From the NCBI RefSeq assembly GCF_001264245.1, contig NZ_CP011339.1, positions 1,426,001-1,490,000 of the forward strand: a stretch of DNA of 64,000 nt, read 5' to 3'. The stretch's first letter is position 1. Every line of letters begins with the position of its first letter. This document shows, one piece after another, positions 35,334 to 43,339 of the stretch. Source of the DNA: Microcystis panniformis FACHB-1757. GTDB taxonomy: Bacteria; Cyanobacteriota; Cyanobacteriia; Cyanobacteriales; Microcystaceae. The position numbers and the translations under genes are program-made. The notes under the pieces were generated by a model. The model had not been told where the DNA came from and did not search any database. It saw only the letters and a list, made by a program, of their open reading frames with translations.

Positions 35334-36521
35334 ATGTCTAAAAACTCTATACCTCGAATCGAAAATCTGCGCGTACAAAATTACCGAGCTTTACAGGACT
35401 TAGAATTAAAAAGCATTGCTCCTTTAACCGTTTTTCTCGGTCCTAATGGGAGCGGAAAATCTACCATATTTGATGTCTTTGCTTTCCTCTCTGAATGTTT
35501 TACTGTTGGTTTAAAAAAAGCTTGGGACAAACGGGGAAGATTTAAAGAATTAAGAACCAGAGGACAAGAAGGTTACATCATTATCGAATTAAAATATCGA
35601 GAAAAATTTGCATCACCTTTAATTACCTATCATTTGGCTATTAATGAAGCTAACAATCGCCCTTATGTTGCCGAAGAATGGTTACAGTGGAGACAAGGAG
35701 CGAGGGGCAAACCTTATCGCTTTTTAAACTTTAAAGAAGGGGAAGGAATAGTGATTAGTGGAGAAAATCCCCAAGAAGAAGATGAACGAATTTATGAACG
35801 ATTAGACTCCCCAGAATTTTTAGCTGTTAGTACCCTCGGACAATTGGCCAAACATCCCCGGGTTAGTGCTTTGCGTCGTTTTATCACAAGTTGGTATCTT
35901 TCCTACTTAACCGCAGATAATACTCGCACTCAACCAGAAGCAGGAGCGCAAGAAAGATTATCGCCAACTGGTGACAATTTACCTAATGTTATTCAATATT
36001 TAAAAGAAGATCATCCTCAACGATTAGAATCTATTTTACAAACCCTTTCTCGTCGAATTCCTAGATTAGAAAAAGTCGAAGCATCTATTATGCCGAATGG
36101 ACAGCTTTTACTTCAAATTAAAGACGCACCTTTTCAAGAGCCAATTCTTTCCAAATTTGCCTCCGATGGCACTTTAAAAATGTTGGCTTATTTAACTATA
36201 TTATACGATCCAAGCCCTCCGCAAGTACTGGGAATAGAAGAACCAGAAAATCATCTTCATCCCCGTTTATTACCTGAATTAGCAGAAGAATGTCGGGCAG
36301 CGACCGCAAGTACACAATTAATGGTAACAACTCATTCTCCCTTTTTTGTAGATGGTTTGAAACCAGATGAGGTTTGGGTACTTTATCGAGATGAAAATGG
36401 TTTTACTCAAGCTAAACGTACTTCAGCAATGCAAGGAGTTAAGGAATTTATTCAAAATGGTGCTTTGTTGGGTCAATTATGGATGGAGGACTATTTTGAT
36501 GTGGGTAATCCTAGCATTTAA
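35334..36521 (+). CDS. AAA/RecF-like ATPase of an OLD-like two-gene system
   Basis: 395 residues. RIENLRVQNYRALQDLELKS opens an SMC/RecF-type ATPase; Walker A GPNGSGKST is at 36-44, an ABC-signature-like FASDGTLKML at 275-284, Walker B VLGIEEPENHLHP at 298-310 and the switch histidine in TTHSP at 332-336. This is the OLD/RecF-like ATPase class, here without a C-terminal TOPRIM nuclease domain. The nuclease-like partner is encoded 24 bp downstream. Solo ATPase plus DUF4276 pairs are widespread; I infer a split OLD-like defence function. Confidence 0.82.
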   Translation: MSKNSIPRIENLRVQNYRALQDLELKSIAPLTVFLGPNGSGKSTIFDVFAFLSECFTVGLKKAWDKRGRFKELRTRGQEGYIIIELKYREKFASPLITYHLAINEANNRPYVAEEWLQWRQGARGKPYRFLNFKEGEGIVISGENPQEEDERIYERLDSPEFLAVSTLGQLAKHPRVSALRRFITSWYLSYLTADNTRTQPEAGAQERLSPTGDNLPNVIQYLKEDHPQRLESILQTLSRRIPRLEKVEASIMPNGQLLLQIKDAPFQEPILSKFASDGTLKMLAYLTILYDPSPPQVLGIEEPENHLHPRLLPELAEECRAATASTQLMVTTHSPFFVDGLKPDEVWVLYRDENGFTQAKRTSAMQGVKEFIQNGALLGQLWMEDYFDVGNPSI

Positions 36522-36545
36522 GTTTAATAGCAAAGGAGGGAAAAA

Positions 36546-37157
36546 GTGCATATTGAATTTTTAGTTGAAGAATTTTCTACCCAAGAATGTTTAAATCGAA
36601 TTTTACCTAAAATATTATTTGAGAATGTCACCTATAAAATTCATGCCTTTCGAGGTAAATCCGATTTAATCAAAAAACTACCGGAGCGATTAAAAGGCTA
36701 TCAATGCTGGATACCCGATGATTATCGAATCATTATTCTTGTAGATAGAGACAATGAAGATTGTCAAATGCTCAAAGAAAAGTTAGAAAATATTGCCCAA
36801 CAAACAGGACTGATCACCAAAACGATTAGTGAAGATAAAAAAACATTTCAGGTGTTAAATAGAATTGCTATAGAAGAACTAGAAGCTTGGTTTTTTGGTG
36901 ATATTCAGGCTATAGTCTCAGCCTATCCCAAAGTTTCTACTAATGTGGGACAGCAAGCAAAATACAGAAAACCCGATGAAATTACGGGCGGAACTTGGGA
37001 AAACTTAGAAAAGATACTTCAAAAAGCTGGGTATCATCGAGGAGGTTTAGAAAAAGTGAAAGCAGCCCGAGAAATTTCTCAATTTATGACTCCTGCTCAT
37101 AATTGTTCTCCTAGTTTTCAGATTTTTTATCAAGGTTTATTGGCGATGATTAGCTAA
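36546..37157 (+). CDS. DUF4276 protein (TOPRIM-like nuclease partner)
   Basis: 203 residues from GTG 36546, chosen because AAAGGAGGGAAAAA lies immediately before it. MHIEFLVEEFSTQECLNRIL carries the N-terminal glutamate (E8/E9) and IIILVDRDNEDC at residues 62-73 supplies a DxD pair (D67, D69), the metal-binding pattern of TOPRIM folds. AIEELEAWFFGDIQAI is a third conserved DUF4276 block. With the upstream ATPase it would mirror single-chain OLD nucleases split in two. Confidence 0.85.
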   Translation: MHIEFLVEEFSTQECLNRILPKILFENVTYKIHAFRGKSDLIKKLPERLKGYQCWIPDDYRIIILVDRDNEDCQMLKEKLENIAQQTGLITKTISEDKKTFQVLNRIAIEELEAWFFGDIQAIVSAYPKVSTNVGQQAKYRKPDEITGGTWENLEKILQKAGYHRGGLEKVKAAREISQFMTPAHNCSPSFQIFYQGLLAMIS

Positions 37158-37384
37158 GTATATTTAGGAAAGTAAATGATGAAACTGCTAGATCACTGTC
37201 AAGGATAAATCGATTTTTAACTGTTGAATAAATTGTTGCATAATTGTTCAAAATTCGGTGTTTAACTATAGCGTTTCCTAAGCTAGTAAGGTACACCTAT
37301 TTTTCTTCCCTTTTGCATAAGTGCCTAAAACCCATAACTTTTGTACCTTAGCAGACTGAAAAACGCTATAAATCTTATTGAAAA

Positions 37385-37490
37385 AGAACGTAGGTTGGTT
37401 TGAAGCATGAAACCCAACCCTCTCCTGATTCTACCGCAATTTTAACAGCGATCGAGTTATACTAAATCTTATTTAACAAGTATAGAGTGG
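37385..37490. repeat. Repeat right of the AAA-DUF4276 pair (inverted relative to the left one)
   Basis: AACGTAGGTTGGTTTGAAGC, then GATTCTACCGCAATTTTAAC and AGCGATCGAGTTATACTAAA. The reverse complement matches modules of 35085-35215. The intergenic stretch 37158-37720 otherwise has no convincing gene. Confidence 0.8.
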
Positions 37491-37720
37491 GAAGTGGGAA
37501 GTGGCAAGTGGCAAGTGGGTTTTTAAAGTTGGATTGGCAGTTAATGATACTATCAAAAATCAATTTAGTATAAGCTTTCATTGCACTGCAAAAAACTTCA
37601 GCAGAATAGTTCATCCTTCCTAGCTAATTAGCTAATAAGGACAAGTGAGGGAAAATATTTCCCTGTTTCCTGTTCCCTTTTGCGATAAGATAATTAATAT
37701 AACTCTAAGAGGACTGCTCT

Positions 37721-38200
37721 ATGAATATTCGTATTGGTAACGGCTATGATATCCACCGATTGGTAACAGGAAGACCTTTAATTTTAGGAGGAGTAGAAAT
37801 TGCCCATACTGTCGGTTTATTGGGTCACAGTGATGCCGATGTCTTAACCCACGCTATCATGGATGCCATGCTGGGGGCGCTTAGTTTAGGCGATATCGGT
37901 CATTATTTTCCCCCCACAGACCCGCAATGGCAAGGGGCGAATAGTTTAAAATTATTAGAACAAGTTAATCAATTAATTATCGATAAAGGTTGGCAGATTA
38001 ATAATATTGATTCGGTAATTGTCGCCGAAAAACCGAAAATGAAACCCCACCTTAATGCGATGCGAGCCAAGTTAGCAGAAACTCTCAAGATTAATCCGGA
38101 ACAGCTGGGAATTAAAGCCACTACTAACGAACAATTAGGACCAGTGGGACGAGAAGAAGGTATCGCAGTTTATGCCGTGGTTTTATTGGTTAAGGAATAA
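37721..38200 (+). CDS. ispF: 2-C-methyl-D-erythritol 2,4-cyclodiphosphate synthase
   Basis: Fifth step of the non-mevalonate isoprenoid route, releasing CMP to form MEcPP. RIGNGYDIHRLVTGRPLILG at residues 3-22 holds the zinc-binding DIH, GLLGHSDADVLTHAIMDAML at about 33-52 holds the second histidine and substrate site, and IKATTNEQLGPVGREEGIAV at 131-150 is the CMP-binding end. The length of 159 residues is normal. The leader has GAGGACTG before the ATG. It is separate from other isoprenoid genes, as usual. Confidence 0.97.
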   Translation: MNIRIGNGYDIHRLVTGRPLILGGVEIAHTVGLLGHSDADVLTHAIMDAMLGALSLGDIGHYFPPTDPQWQGANSLKLLEQVNQLIIDKGWQINNIDSVIVAEKPKMKPHLNAMRAKLAETLKINPEQLGIKATTNEQLGPVGREEGIAVYAVVLLVKE

Positions 38201-38241
38201 GTAATTAGTAAGAATTAGCTCAGATTAAGTATCCCAAACCT

Positions 38242-38469
38242 ATGAATATAGACACAAAAATCTTAGAAACTGTCGAAGCAATGCCAGAGTTATTAAAAAT
38301 AGAGCTGCTTCACTATGCTGAATATTTGATGGCCAATTATCAATCAGATGTTATTATAGAGAAACCTTCTCTTAGAAAACGTCGTTCAGGAATTTTACAA
38401 GGTACATTTACCTTACCTTTGTCCGATGATTTTGATGAGTCTTTGGAAGATTTTCAGGAATATATGTGA
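38242..38469 (+). CDS. DUF2281 antitoxin
   Basis: 75-residue VapB-like protein; LETVEAMPELLKIELLHYAE and YLMANY are typical of the DUF2281 N-terminal helix, followed by a basic RKRRSGILQGTFTLPLSDDF and an acidic DESLEDFQEYM tail that would bind toxin. Its stop overlaps the toxin start by one base (TGATG). Confidence 0.8.
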   Translation: MNIDTKILETVEAMPELLKIELLHYAEYLMANYQSDVIIEKPSLRKRRSGILQGTFTLPLSDDFDESLEDFQEYM

Positions 38470-38855
38470 TGACATCTTTTCTTCTGGACACCCATACTTT
38501 CATCTGGTTAACTGAAAACGATCCTAACTTACCTAATAATCTTCGGGAGGAAATTGATTTTGCTCCTGAAGTTTATGTCAGTATTGTTAGTCTCTGGGAA
38601 ATCGCGATTAAGTTAAATTTAGGTAAGTTAGCCCTACAAAAAAGTTATGAAACCATTGAAACTAAACTAGAAGCATCAGATATAACCTTACTGTCTATAT
38701 CATTTTCTGATACTCTAAAAATTTGTACTTTACCCTTGTATCACCGTGATCCATTTGATAGAATGCTAATTGCTCAGTCTCTAAACAGATCGCTAATTCT
38801 AATTAGTAAAGATACTAAATTTGATGCTTATAATGTACCAAGAAAATGGACATAA
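38469..38855 (+). CDS. PIN-domain toxin
   Basis: 128 residues from ATG 38469 (a GTG three bases earlier is also possible). LLDTHTFIWLTENDPNLPNN holds D6 of the PIN site, VSIVSLWEIAIKLNLGKLAL the glutamate near 40, and HRDPFDRMLIAQSLNRSLIL the later aspartates near 94-98. This is the DUF2281-associated VapC type common in cyanobacteria. Confidence 0.85.
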   Translation: MTSFLLDTHTFIWLTENDPNLPNNLREEIDFAPEVYVSIVSLWEIAIKLNLGKLALQKSYETIETKLEASDITLLSISFSDTLKICTLPLYHRDPFDRMLIAQSLNRSLILISKDTKFDAYNVPRKWT

Positions 38856-38947
38856 TACCCCGTCCGGCTCAATTCTATTCAAGATGAGAGCAAGATAAAT
38901 TTCCTAATTCCCCATAGACTTCTAACATTCATTGCTAAATTCTCTCT

Positions 38948-40705
38948 ATGACTGCCATTATCCAACAAATAAAAGAGCGTTTTTCCCAATCCCTAGTTAA
39001 ATCCTTTGGGGAAAACTTTGCCGCTACCGATCCTCTAATTGTGGCCGCTAGTAACCCCCGTTTTGGCGATTATCAATGTAATATTTCCCTCTCTTTAGCC
39101 AAAGAATTAAAACAAAAACCGCGGGAAGTGGCGGCAACTTTACTAAAAAATCTAGAGATAGATGATCTCTGTCAACCCCCCGAAATTGCCGGACCCGGTT
39201 TTATCAATCTTACCCTTAAACCAGGTTATCTAGAAACCCAATTAAAAGACCTAATTATTGACAACCGTTTAGGAGTTGCCACTGCTAACCCCAGTCAAAA
39301 AATTATTGTCGATTTTTCCAGTCCCAATATTGCTAAAGAAATGCACGTCGGTCACTTGCGATCGACTATAATTGGTGATTGTATTGCTCGGATTTTGGAA
39401 TTTCGTCATCATCAAGTAATTCGTCTTAATCACGTCGGGGATTGGGGTACTCAATTCGGGATGTTAATCACTTATCTACAAGAAGCTTATCCTAGCGCTT
39501 TAACCCAAGCAGATGCTCTCGATTTAGGGGATTTAGTTAGCTTTTATAAAAAGGCAAAAATTCGTTTTGATGAAGACGAAAACTTTAAAGAAACTGCCCG
39601 TCAAGCTGTAGTAAAATTACAGTCGGGTGATCCTCAAAGTCGTCAAGCATGGCAGTTACTTTGTCAACAATCACGACGGGAATTTCAGAAAATCTATGAT
39701 ATTCTCGATATAAAACTGACGGAAAGGGGGGAATCTTTTTATAATCCCTACCTTGAGGCAGTAATCAGAGAATTAGATCAACAGGGATTGCTAACAGAAG
39801 ACAACGGCGCTTTATGCGTCTTTCTCGATGGTTTTACCAACAAAGAGGGGGATCCTCTGCCCCTAATTGTCAAGAAATCCGACGGCGGTTATAATTACGC
39901 TACCACCGATTTAGCAGCAATTTGTTATCGAGTGCGTCAAGATAAAGCCGAAAGAATAATTTATGTCACCGATGCTGGACAAGCTAACCATTTTGCCCAA
40001 GTATTTCAGGTGGCTAAAAAAGCGGGATTTTTACCCGATAATGTGGCAGTGGTTCACGTCGCTTTTGGATTAGTTTTAGGGGAAGATGGTAAAAAATTAA
40101 AAACTCGTTCCGGGGAGACGGTAAAATTACAAGAATTACTTGATCAAGCGATCGCCTGTTCCCTAGCTGACTTAGAAAAAAGACTGGCAAGCGAGGAAAG
40201 AGAAGAAACCGGCGATTTTATCGCTAAGACTGCCGAAACTGTCGGTTTAAGTGCCGTTAAATACGCCGATCTCAGCCAAAATCGCAATAGTAACTACGTT
40301 TTCAGTTACGACAAAATGCTCAATCTGCAAGGCAACACCGCCCCCTATATGCTGTACGCTTACGCTAGGGTCCAGAGTATCAGTCGCGAAGGTGGTATTA
40401 ATTTTCAGGATTTAAGTGCCAATTCACCGCTAATTCTCAAGGATGAAAGCGAATTAATTCTGGCTAAACAATTACTGCAACTTCCCGAAGTAATTAGTGC
40501 CGTGGAAGAGGATTTATTACCCAATCGTTTATGTGATTATCTTTATGAACTCAGTAAAAAGTATAATCGTTTCTACGAGAATTGTCCAGTGCTGAAAGCG
40601 GCAGAACCGATTAAAACCTCTCGTTTATTTTTGTGTGATTTAACGGCAAGAACCCTCAAATTAGGCTTATATCTCTTGGGAATCCCCGTTTTGGAAAGAA
40701 TGTAA
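38948..40705 (+). CDS. argS: Arginyl-tRNA synthetase
   Basis: Class I synthetase charging tRNA-Arg. The N-terminal additional domain (about 1-90) is followed by the HIGH-type motif SSPNIAKEMHVGHLRST (about 124-140), then the editing-free catalytic core; a canonical KMSK is replaced by KLKTRSGE (about 382-389) as is usual in ArgRS. The C-terminal DALR anticodon domain ends the protein with LKLGLYLLGIPVLERM. 585 residues is normal. The stop codon directly abuts a 7-bp repeat array. Confidence 0.97.
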   Translation: MTAIIQQIKERFSQSLVKSFGENFAATDPLIVAASNPRFGDYQCNISLSLAKELKQKPREVAATLLKNLEIDDLCQPPEIAGPGFINLTLKPGYLETQLKDLIIDNRLGVATANPSQKIIVDFSSPNIAKEMHVGHLRSTIIGDCIARILEFRHHQVIRLNHVGDWGTQFGMLITYLQEAYPSALTQADALDLGDLVSFYKKAKIRFDEDENFKETARQAVVKLQSGDPQSRQAWQLLCQQSRREFQKIYDILDIKLTERGESFYNPYLEAVIRELDQQGLLTEDNGALCVFLDGFTNKEGDPLPLIVKKSDGGYNYATTDLAAICYRVRQDKAERIIYVTDAGQANHFAQVFQVAKKAGFLPDNVAVVHVAFGLVLGEDGKKLKTRSGETVKLQELLDQAIACSLADLEKRLASEEREETGDFIAKTAETVGLSAVKYADLSQNRNSNYVFSYDKMLNLQGNTAPYMLYAYARVQSISREGGINFQDLSANSPLILKDESELILAKQLLQLPEVISAVEEDLLPNRLCDYLYELSKKYNRFYENCPVLKAAEPIKTSRLFLCDLTARTLKLGLYLLGIPVLERM

Positions 40706-40983
40706 ATCAGTTATCAGTTATCAGTTATCAGTTATCAGTTATCAGTTATCAGTTATCAGTTATCAGTTATCAGTTATCAGTTATCAGTTATCAGTTATCA
40801 GTTATCAGTTATCAGTTATCAGTTATCAGTTATCAGTTATCAGTTATCAGTTATCAGTTATCAGTTATCAGTTATCAGTTATCAGTTATCAGTTATCAGT
40901 TATCAGTTATCAGTTATCAGTTATCAGTTATCAGTTATCAGTTATCAGTTATCAGTTATCAGTTATCAGTTATCAGTTATCAG
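40706..40983. repeat. 7-bp tandem array (ATCAGTT)n, about 40 copies
   Basis: Perfect heptamer array that begins at the argS stop codon and ends in CAGCAAAAAA. Because the unit is 7 bp it reads as SVISYQL in any frame. A second longer array is at 47989-49546 and shorter ones at 16369 and 53214. Confidence 0.97.
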
Positions 40984-41451
40984 CAAAAAACTACCCAATT
41001 CATAATTGATAATTGATAATTCATAATTCCCACACCCTACACCCCACACCCCACAGCTTGGATTGCGTATCTTTGACAAAAACTGGGTGATATTTTATAC
41101 CCAGAAAAAGTGTACTATGCTGACGTGAAAAAATCTGAGTTTTTGCTAACCTAGAAATAGCTCTAATCAGAGCCAATATCTTTGGGCGAAGCTTAGAGAT
41201 TAATCTAGTTAAACTCACTCGTGACGTTATCTTATTGTCGTCTGTTGCCTATTAGCTTTCAGGTGATAACTCGGAGATGGCAAGTTAGTACAAACGTTCA
41301 AATTGCCTCTCCGCAGCCCTAGCGTTACTGTGTAGTCTTAACGAGTAATTTTATCCCAGAGATGTTATCGTTAAAGCGGTCAAATGTCCGAACGTCCTAG
41401 GGGATTTTCGGGAAAGATTGTTCGCCCTGTCGTAATCTCAGATAGAACCTT
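40984..41451. other. Leader region upstream of the Mo-nitrogenase C-terminal-domain gene
   Basis: Contains a CACACCC tract at 41028-41058, then about 390 bp of less repetitive DNA, with GATGGCAAGTTAGTAC and TTGCCTCTCC patches able to pair. A small RNA or long 5' leader is possible but I do not recognise one. Confidence 0.4.
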
Positions 41452-41844
41452 ATGACTCAATCAATTGAAGATAAAGCTATGGCCGATGCTGATGTATCAG
41501 ATTATACCACAAATAAAATAATTGTCTCTAATTGGATCGCCCCTTGGTCGAAAGGCAATCGGAAAAACCCGTCACCGCAACCAAAATGGGATTTATGGCA
41601 ACCCCTGCGGCAACGAATTGATCGCCTAGAAATCAATACGCCTGCACTAGCTCACAGGATTTGTCGTCTAATTCCGGCTCAATGTCCCTTTGCCCGGAAA
41701 ATTACCCTATTTAGCTGGACAATTCTAGAGATTCCGCCCCTTTGCAAGCTAAATCCCCTCTACGAAAACCTGATGATGTTAAGATTTCGCGCTCTTTCTT
41801 ACCTGGCCGATGAATGTGGAGAGGATATCGGTGCTTACTGCTAA
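41452..41844 (+). CDS. Mo-dependent nitrogenase C-terminal domain protein
   Basis: 130-residue protein with the small cysteine-containing domain found at the end of some nitrogenase subunits and as stand-alone proteins in cyanobacteria. CPFARKITLFSWTILEIPPL and CKLNPLYENLMMLRFRALSY, then LADECGEDI (residues about 82-126), are the family signature. Unicellular Microcystis does not fix nitrogen, so the name is historical and the role unknown. It is followed 9 bp later by another cyanobacterial gene in the same direction. Confidence 0.85.
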   Translation: MTQSIEDKAMADADVSDYTTNKIIVSNWIAPWSKGNRKNPSPQPKWDLWQPLRQRIDRLEINTPALAHRICRLIPAQCPFARKITLFSWTILEIPPLCKLNPLYENLMMLRFRALSYLADECGEDIGAYC

Positions 41845-41853
41845 AATGGGAGA

Positions 41854-42633
41854 GTGTCTTTAATCGCCACACCTATGGCCATCATCGCTCTGAAAGCTTG
41901 GTATCTGGACAAATACGAACCTATCCGCGAGGTTGTCAAACGTCCCCACGACTTGCGCTTAAGTCGCAATAGTCTCTTAAAATCGGGTTTAAGAGCCGAT
42001 TTTCTCGATGATAGTCTGACAATACAGGGTTCTGTCTGGTTCCAACGCTATCTAGAAGGGGAAAGGGTGGAATTTTACCTCGAAGGTAGTGGCGGTTACG
42101 TCATCTCGAATATTGACCTGATTTCTCAAGAAATTTACTTTACTAAACAAGACCTCAGCACTTGGCTAGATCCCGTCATTTATTTTAGCTCCCAAAGCCA
42201 ATTTAAGGACTCTAGCACCGCTTTAAAAACAGTTTTGACCGAAACCGTCGAAAATCTCAATAAACGCTCCCGTTTGCCCTTAAATATGGTAGAAACGCCT
42301 CGAACTGAGGGCAATGTCACTAGATTGAGTGATAGTCAATTACGCCAAATTCGCAAAAGTTTATTATTTATTGCTGATGCTACGGCGATTAGCCAAAAGG
42401 AAACGGAATTACTGCCCAGTCCCCTAGTGGGTGTAGAATTAGGTTATGCGATCGCTTGTAAACAGGGCGGACAAATTCTGTTAACCTATCAAAATCGAGC
42501 GGAATTAAAGGGTAAACTAGCTTTTGACCTGCCAAGCTACCAAAAATTGATTTTCTCGGATCTGAGCGAATTGCGTCTCACTTTCCCGCCTTTAATGGCA
42601 ACTTTATTACAAAAATTCAATCTGATTAGTTAA
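41854..42633 (+). CDS. Conserved cyanobacterial protein of unknown function
   Basis: 259 residues from GTG 41854; ATG 41875 is an alternative (252 residues). The N-terminus MAIIALKAWYLDKYEPIREV then VKRPHDLRLSRNSLLKSGLR is followed by a beta-rich middle, QGSVWFQRYLEGERVEFYLE, and a helical end with LSDSQLRQIRKSLLFIADAT. No signal peptide or membrane segment. It lies between the Mo-nitrogenase-domain gene and a small gene 4 bp downstream, in one apparent operon. Confidence 0.75.
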   Translation: MSLIATPMAIIALKAWYLDKYEPIREVVKRPHDLRLSRNSLLKSGLRADFLDDSLTIQGSVWFQRYLEGERVEFYLEGSGGYVISNIDLISQEIYFTKQDLSTWLDPVIYFSSQSQFKDSSTALKTVLTETVENLNKRSRLPLNMVETPRTEGNVTRLSDSQLRQIRKSLLFIADATAISQKETELLPSPLVGVELGYAIACKQGGQILLTYQNRAELKGKLAFDLPSYQKLIFSDLSELRLTFPPLMATLLQKFNLIS

Positions 42634-42637
42634 AAAA

Positions 42638-42889
42638 ATGAGTAGAAAAGCTGACGAGTACGCTGTACATTTGTTCTTAAGCAGTGGACATCGCGAGGAA
42701 GTCCGTTTTTTGACCATCCAAGAATTTCAAAAGTGGTACAGTAATGAATTAGTTCCGAAAGCCGATTCTCAGGATTTTATCAATGTTCCGATCAGAAATA
42801 TCCAAGGGGAATATATGGTTTTACGTCCGGCTAGTGTCATTGCTATTCGCGTGGAACCCGTCTTTTTTGGCAGTGTGGAAAGAATCTAA
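42638..42889 (+). CDS. Small conserved cyanobacterial protein
   Basis: 83 residues, beta-rich, no membrane helix. VHLFLSSGHREEVRFLTIQE, FQKWYSNELVPKADSQDFIN and GEYMVLRPASVIAIRVEPVF suggest a small barrel-like fold. It starts 4 bp after the preceding stop, so it is translationally linked to that gene. Function unknown. Confidence 0.72.
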   Translation: MSRKADEYAVHLFLSSGHREEVRFLTIQEFQKWYSNELVPKADSQDFINVPIRNIQGEYMVLRPASVIAIRVEPVFFGSVERI

Positions 42890-42931
42890 TTTGTCGTTAT
42901 CCCTAAAAAAGATAGTTAGATAGGGAGAATT

Positions 42932-43339
42932 TTAGAGATTATTGATAATTCTCTCAATATCAGCTTGAATTTGATTGCTGACTTTGCCTTGCCAGCGTTC
43001 TTTTAATTCCCTTAATCCCACTTCTGCGTATTGACAGATCTTATCTAAAAATTCTTTACCGTCCCTGGGTTGAGGATAGGAATTCTTTTTACAGATAATA
43101 TAAATTCCTGCGGTTAAAGCTAAAATAACTTCCGGATCGATTTGGCTAATATTAATTAAATCTTGTCGATTGCTGAGATTGATTCCGTAGATACTGAAGT
43201 CTTGTTTAATGGCAAAAGCAGCCGCAAATAAATAGGCATCTACCATGCGCTCAAAGGTTTTATTATCTTTTAGTACCTGTAGATAATTTCTGGAAGTTTC
43301 CGAGGCATAAATCTTCAAACTGGGATCGATTCTCTGCAT
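42932..43339 (-). CDS. Small partner of the DndD/SMC-like ATPase
   Basis: 135 residues, helical. MQRIDPSLKIYASETSRNYL, QVLKDNKTFERMVDAYLFAA and then YICKKNSYPQPRDGKEFLDKI give no recognised enzyme motif. Its ATG overlaps the stop of the ATPase gene (TAATG), so the two are a coupled pair. A DndE-like or other small companion is possible, but the sequence does not match DndE as I know it. Confidence 0.7.
   Translation of the reverse strand: MQRIDPSLKIYASETSRNYLQVLKDNKTFERMVDAYLFAAAFAIKQDFSIYGINLSNRQDLINISQIDPEVILALTAGIYIICKKNSYPQPRDGKEFLDKICQYAEVGLRELKERWQGKVSNQIQADIERIINNL

Noticed and set aside
40706..40983. Heptamer arrays as CRISPR
   Set aside because: Units are contiguous with no spacers and the unit is only 7 bp; no cas genes are present.
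40984..41451. A named small RNA such as 6S RNA in the leader
   Set aside because: Some pairing is possible but no sequence or structure I can recognise; a covariance-model search would be decisive.
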